Positions 10,044 through 12,435 of a stretch of DNA of 12,435 nt are shown piece by piece. The position numbers and the translations under genes were made by a program. Positions within the stretch are counted from its first letter, which is position 1, and each line of letters opens with the position of its first letter. Source of the DNA: Candidatus Uhrbacteria bacterium RIFCSPHIGHO2_02_FULL_57_19. GTDB taxonomy: Bacteria; Patescibacteriota; Patescibacteriia; 2-12-FULL-57-11. The stretch is from assembly GCA_001791115.1 (NCBI GenBank), contig MGDZ01000029.1, forward strand, positions 1 through 12,435, given 5' to 3'. The notes under the pieces were generated by a model that made no database searches, was not told the DNA's origin, and worked only from the letters and a program-made list of their open reading frames with translations.

Positions 10044-11918
10044 ATGATGAAGTTGATGATGGTCCCGCTTGCGCTCCTCTCGCTGGTGCGGATGGACATC
10101 GAGTATCTGAGGGATCAGCCACAGTGGTCGCTCTGGGGAGACCGACGGCACATCCACTGGGACGAAGAGGATCACGTCTGGGTCAATACGAATCTGCGCT
10201 ACGAGGGATGGATCAACGCTGACTGGGAGGCATCGATACATCATCCCAAACTGAGAGACGATCTTCTGCATGGCGAGCGAGTCCCGGTCAAGAAGCGGAT
10301 CATCGTCGTCTTCAGAAACGATTTCTGGCGCAGACAGGATGATCTCCCGGCCGTCGCCGCGGCCTTCTTCGCCGAGCAGAGATCCAGACGCCGTCTCCTG
10401 CTTATCAACGTCGAACAGTTCTCGGAGCAGCATGAGAGGGCCTGGCCGCATCTGGGGATGCTGACGGTGGGAACCGTGGCGCACGAAGAGGGGTGGGATG
10501 TCGGGTTCTGGGACGAGCTGATTCAAGGCCCCGTCGCTCTCGAGAACCTGGTCGAACCCGGGGACGTGGTCGGCTTGAGTCTCGTCGTCACCGGAATGGA
10601 GCGTGGCGTCGAACTGGCCCGTCAGGCGAAGGCGCTTGGGGCACGCCACGTGATCGCCGGCAACGACGCGGCCATCTTCCGGGCAAAGCAGCTCCTGCGG
10701 ATCCCGGACCGGCCGATCGATGCCGTCTTCACCAGCAACAGCACCACTGCCGTCCGCCTTTTTTTTCGCGAGATCCAATCAAAGGACCTGCGCGAAATCG
10801 AGATCCAAGACGTCGCGACCGACGCGGACCAAGCGGAGACGCGCTCAAACGAGAGGTCGGTTCTGCGGCTCGATCTCGCCAGAGAGAAGAATCTGCGGCG
10901 AGCGCACGCGTTCGATCCGATGGACGGGTTCACTATCCCGAATCTCGCTCTCTACAGCCCCGAGTATTGGGAACGGATCTGGACCTTCTACCGATCCGCG
11001 TACGGACACAAGCACGCCGATCCCGCGAACCTGCGGAACGCGACCATTCATCTCGCGCAGGGCTGCACGCGCACGCGGGGCACGGATGTCTGCACCTACT
11101 GCACCATATACGGGGTCGGCGACATCAGGGTCCCGGACGAGGAGTATCTCGCGCGCCTGGCCGAGCGCTACCAGGCGTTCGGCATCAACTACCTCTACAA
11201 CGTGACTGATTCCGCTTTCGAGATGCGGCCGCTCGCGAGCCGCTTGCGCGCCATCGGGTTCAGGACGAACGGGCTCATTATCTACGGCCGGGCGCAGGGA
11301 CTCGCCGCGCAGCGCGCCCTGCTCGACGACTGGATGGGTCTCGTTTCCGAGCGTCTGCTCATCAACTGCGGCATGGACTCCGGGGACGACGGGATGCTCC
11401 ATCAGGGGATCCTCAAGTCCTCATCCAGCCGCGGCTCTAGGGTCGGCGAGAACCGGCAGGCCGTCCGGAACCTTCGCGACAGCGGGGCGCACCTCCACGC
11501 TTCACTGATCTTCGGTTCACCCGGAGAAACCGTGGAGTCGTGCGAGCGGACTCTGGAATTCACCCAGTGGTTCGCGGACACGCTCGGTCCGCAGCTCGAC
11601 CTCGTCGAAAGCGACCTCTACTGGCTGAACTTCGGTTCGCCGGCTGGTCGGGTGTTCCGCGACTACGACTATGCCAGGGAGTTGGCGGCGCGTGCCGGCA
11701 AGGACATCTCGCCGGAGGACTGGCGCCGCGACTTCGGCCAGCACGCCGAGGCGCTCTCCGTTCCCTGGAGCGCGCAGCAGGCCTGGTACCGCCGCTTCAC
11801 CCGCATCGACGACGAGACGGCCGCGGAGTATCGGCGGCGCGTCGTCGAGCTCATGAACCGCCATCCCGGACGCATCAAGGGGAGGGAATACGCTTTCAAG
11901 TCTCCGCACGAGACGTGA
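10044..11918 (+). CDS. B12-binding-type radical SAM protein
   Basis: The 624-aa product has an N-terminal extension of about 110 residues, a cobalamin-binding-like Rossmann part (LLLINVEQFSEQHERAWPHL ... GDVVGLSLVVTGMERGVELARQAKALGARHVIAGND, about 119-220), then a radical SAM core starting at HLAQGCTRTRGTDVCTYC. The presumed iron-sulfur cysteines are C341, C350 and C353, a CX8CX2C spacing instead of CX3CX2C. Later parts (NVTDSAFEMRPLASRL, LINCGMDSGDDGMLHQ, IFGSPGETVES) fit the radical SAM barrel. Substrate unknown; relatives act in methylation or rearrangement chemistry. The B12-binding motif DxHxxG is not visible, so cobalamin binding is uncertain. Start ATG 10044 has GGAGGT eight bases before it and follows the promoter; the open frame upstream runs through a terminator and is rejected. 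The first residues are hydrophobic (MMKLMMVPLALLSLV). Confidence 0.85.
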   Translation: MMKLMMVPLALLSLVRMDIEYLRDQPQWSLWGDRRHIHWDEEDHVWVNTNLRYEGWINADWEASIHHPKLRDDLLHGERVPVKKRIIVVFRNDFWRRQDDLPAVAAAFFAEQRSRRRLLLINVEQFSEQHERAWPHLGMLTVGTVAHEEGWDVGFWDELIQGPVALENLVEPGDVVGLSLVVTGMERGVELARQAKALGARHVIAGNDAAIFRAKQLLRIPDRPIDAVFTSNSTTAVRLFFREIQSKDLREIEIQDVATDADQAETRSNERSVLRLDLAREKNLRRAHAFDPMDGFTIPNLALYSPEYWERIWTFYRSAYGHKHADPANLRNATIHLAQGCTRTRGTDVCTYCTIYGVGDIRVPDEEYLARLAERYQAFGINYLYNVTDSAFEMRPLASRLRAIGFRTNGLIIYGRAQGLAAQRALLDDWMGLVSERLLINCGMDSGDDGMLHQGILKSSSSRGSRVGENRQAVRNLRDSGAHLHASLIFGSPGETVESCERTLEFTQWFADTLGPQLDLVESDLYWLNFGSPAGRVFRDYDYARELAARAGKDISPEDWRRDFGQHAEALSVPWSAQQAWYRRFTRIDDETAAEYRRRVVELMNRHPGRIKGREYAFKSPHET

Positions 11919-11938
11919 GAGTACGCAGACGCATACAC

Positions 11939-11977
11939 GGCCCGTTCACCGCTTCGGCGGTGGACGGGCCCTTTTTT
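11939..11977 (+). terminator. Terminator of the radical SAM gene
   Basis: 14-bp stem GGCCCGTTCACCGC (11939-11952) / 11957-11970 with one wobble, closed by a UUCG tetraloop, then C and T6. Very strong intrinsic terminator. Confidence 0.95.
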
Positions 11978-11996
11978 GTTTCACGGCGGGAGCCGC

Positions 11997-12025
11997 TTGA
12001 CGGCGCGCGAAAACCGGGCTATGAT
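11997..12025 (+). promoter_or_regulatory. typA promoter
   Basis: TTGACG (11997-12002), 17-base spacer, TATGAT (12020-12025). The predicted leader of about 115 bases contains the palindrome at 12037-12074 and a second repeat at 12104-12129. Confidence 0.75.
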
Positions 12026-12036
12026 AGACCGACTCG

Positions 12037-12074
12037 AATCCCGCCTGCCTGCCTGCCGGCAGGCAGGCGGGATT
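12037..12074. repeat. Large GC-rich palindrome in the typA leader
   Basis: 17-bp arms built from CCTG units around TGCC (12037-12053 and 12058-12074). Followed by a T-rich stretch, it could attenuate typA transcription. Palindromes of CCTGCC/GGCAGG units are, as I recall, common in Parcubacteria genomes. Confidence 0.85.
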
Positions 12075-12103
12075 TTGGTTTTAATATGGATATCCGCAAC
12101 ACC

Positions 12104-12129
12104 TGCCTGCGCCAAGGCTTCGGCAGGCA
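12104..12129. repeat. Short inverted repeat before typA start
   Basis: TGCCTGC (12104-12110) / GCAGGCA (12123-12129) with an inner GCC/GGC. It separates two similar copies of the typA start sequence (12086 and 12144). Confidence 0.7.
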
Positions 12130-12143
12130 AGTCGCCATAGATT

Positions 12144-12435
12144 ATGGAGATTCGTAATATTGGTATCATTGCCCACGTGGATCACGGAAAGACAACCTTG
12201 GTCGACTCGCTCCTGAAGCAGTCGGCCGGTTTTGCGATGAAGTCCGGTGAGGCGGGCGATCTCATCATGGATTCGAACGAACTCGAGCGCGAGCGCGGCA
12301 TCACCATTTTTTCCAAAAACGCGGCGGTGATTTTTCGGGATACCAAAATCAACATCGTGGACACGCCCGGACACGCGGACTTCGGCGGCGAGGTGGAGCG
12401 CATCATGCGCATGGTGGACGGCGTGCTTCTTGTTG
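12144..12435 (+). CDS. typA: TypA/BipA translational GTPase, N-terminal part
   Basis: TypA/BipA is a ribosome-binding GTPase of the EF-G type, linked to stress and to 50S subunit assembly. The frame stays open to the window end, so only about 97 residues are seen. Motifs: P-loop AHVDHGKTT (G1), the effector stretch DSNELERERGITI (G2) and DTPGH (G3), then GGEVERIMRMVDGVLLV, all in the TypA rather than the EF-G or LepA form. The ATG at 12144 gives the family-typical start MEIRNIGIIAHVDHG; there is no Shine-Dalgarno. A 23-codon open frame beginning at 12086 (MDIRN...) ends within the first codons of typA in another frame. Confidence 0.96.
   Translation, partial: MEIRNIGIIAHVDHGKTTLVDSLLKQSAGFAMKSGEAGDLIMDSNELERERGITIFSKNAAVIFRDTKINIVDTPGHADFGGEVERIMRMVDGVLLV

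Overview
The window looks like a chromosomal segment of a small-genome bacterium, most likely of the Patescibacteria/CPR radiation (Parcubacteria-like). The clues are a UvrC that lacks its C-terminal HhH region, a division cluster reduced to mraZ-rsmH-ftsL, a DinB preceded by a small conserved-looking partner gene, and many short palindromic repeats scattered between genes and even inside them. This placement is an inference from sequence style. No rRNA gene or other phylogenetic marker was tested.

Layout: 2-790 is the 3' end of uvrA (+). 862-1149 (-) is a small unknown gene with a basic tail. 1202-2557 (+) is uvrC, which carries an in-frame palindromic repeat and is followed by a hairpin terminator containing a DnaA box. 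2662-2805 is a dense regulatory region with a near-consensus promoter, six tandem MraZ-like boxes, a second DnaA box and a leader hairpin. It drives mraZ (2840), rsmH (3276) and an ftsL-like gene (4157). After a structured 3' region comes a 94-residue unknown gene (4743-5027, +), convergent with dinB (5053-6333, -). dinB contains a perfect 22-bp palindrome read in frame and is preceded by an 82-residue partner gene (6341-6589, -). 6590-7229 has no confident gene. It holds an inverted-repeat (MITE-like) unit, degenerate tandem repeats and an orphan plus-strand hairpin terminator. lexA (7230-7850, -) has a promoter with a direct-repeat operator of the alphaproteobacterial type.

The right part holds a small membrane protein (TTG start at 8008), a full-length cyclopropane fatty acid synthase (8643-9773) lying between two ~90-bp direct repeats that each contain a terminator, a B12-binding-type radical SAM protein (10044-11918) with an atypical CX8CX2C cluster motif, and the 5' end of typA/bipA (12144 onward), whose start region is interrupted by a repeat.

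Functionally, uvrA, uvrC, dinB and lexA form a DNA-damage group (excision repair, translesion synthesis, SOS repressor). mraZ-rsmH-ftsL is a division/ribosome-methylation operon with visible autoregulatory sites. cfa, the membrane protein and the radical SAM gene are separate units with their own terminators. The most unusual features are the in-frame palindromic repeats in two repair genes, the regulatory regions of mraZ and lexA, the repeats flanking cfa, and the duplicated typA start.
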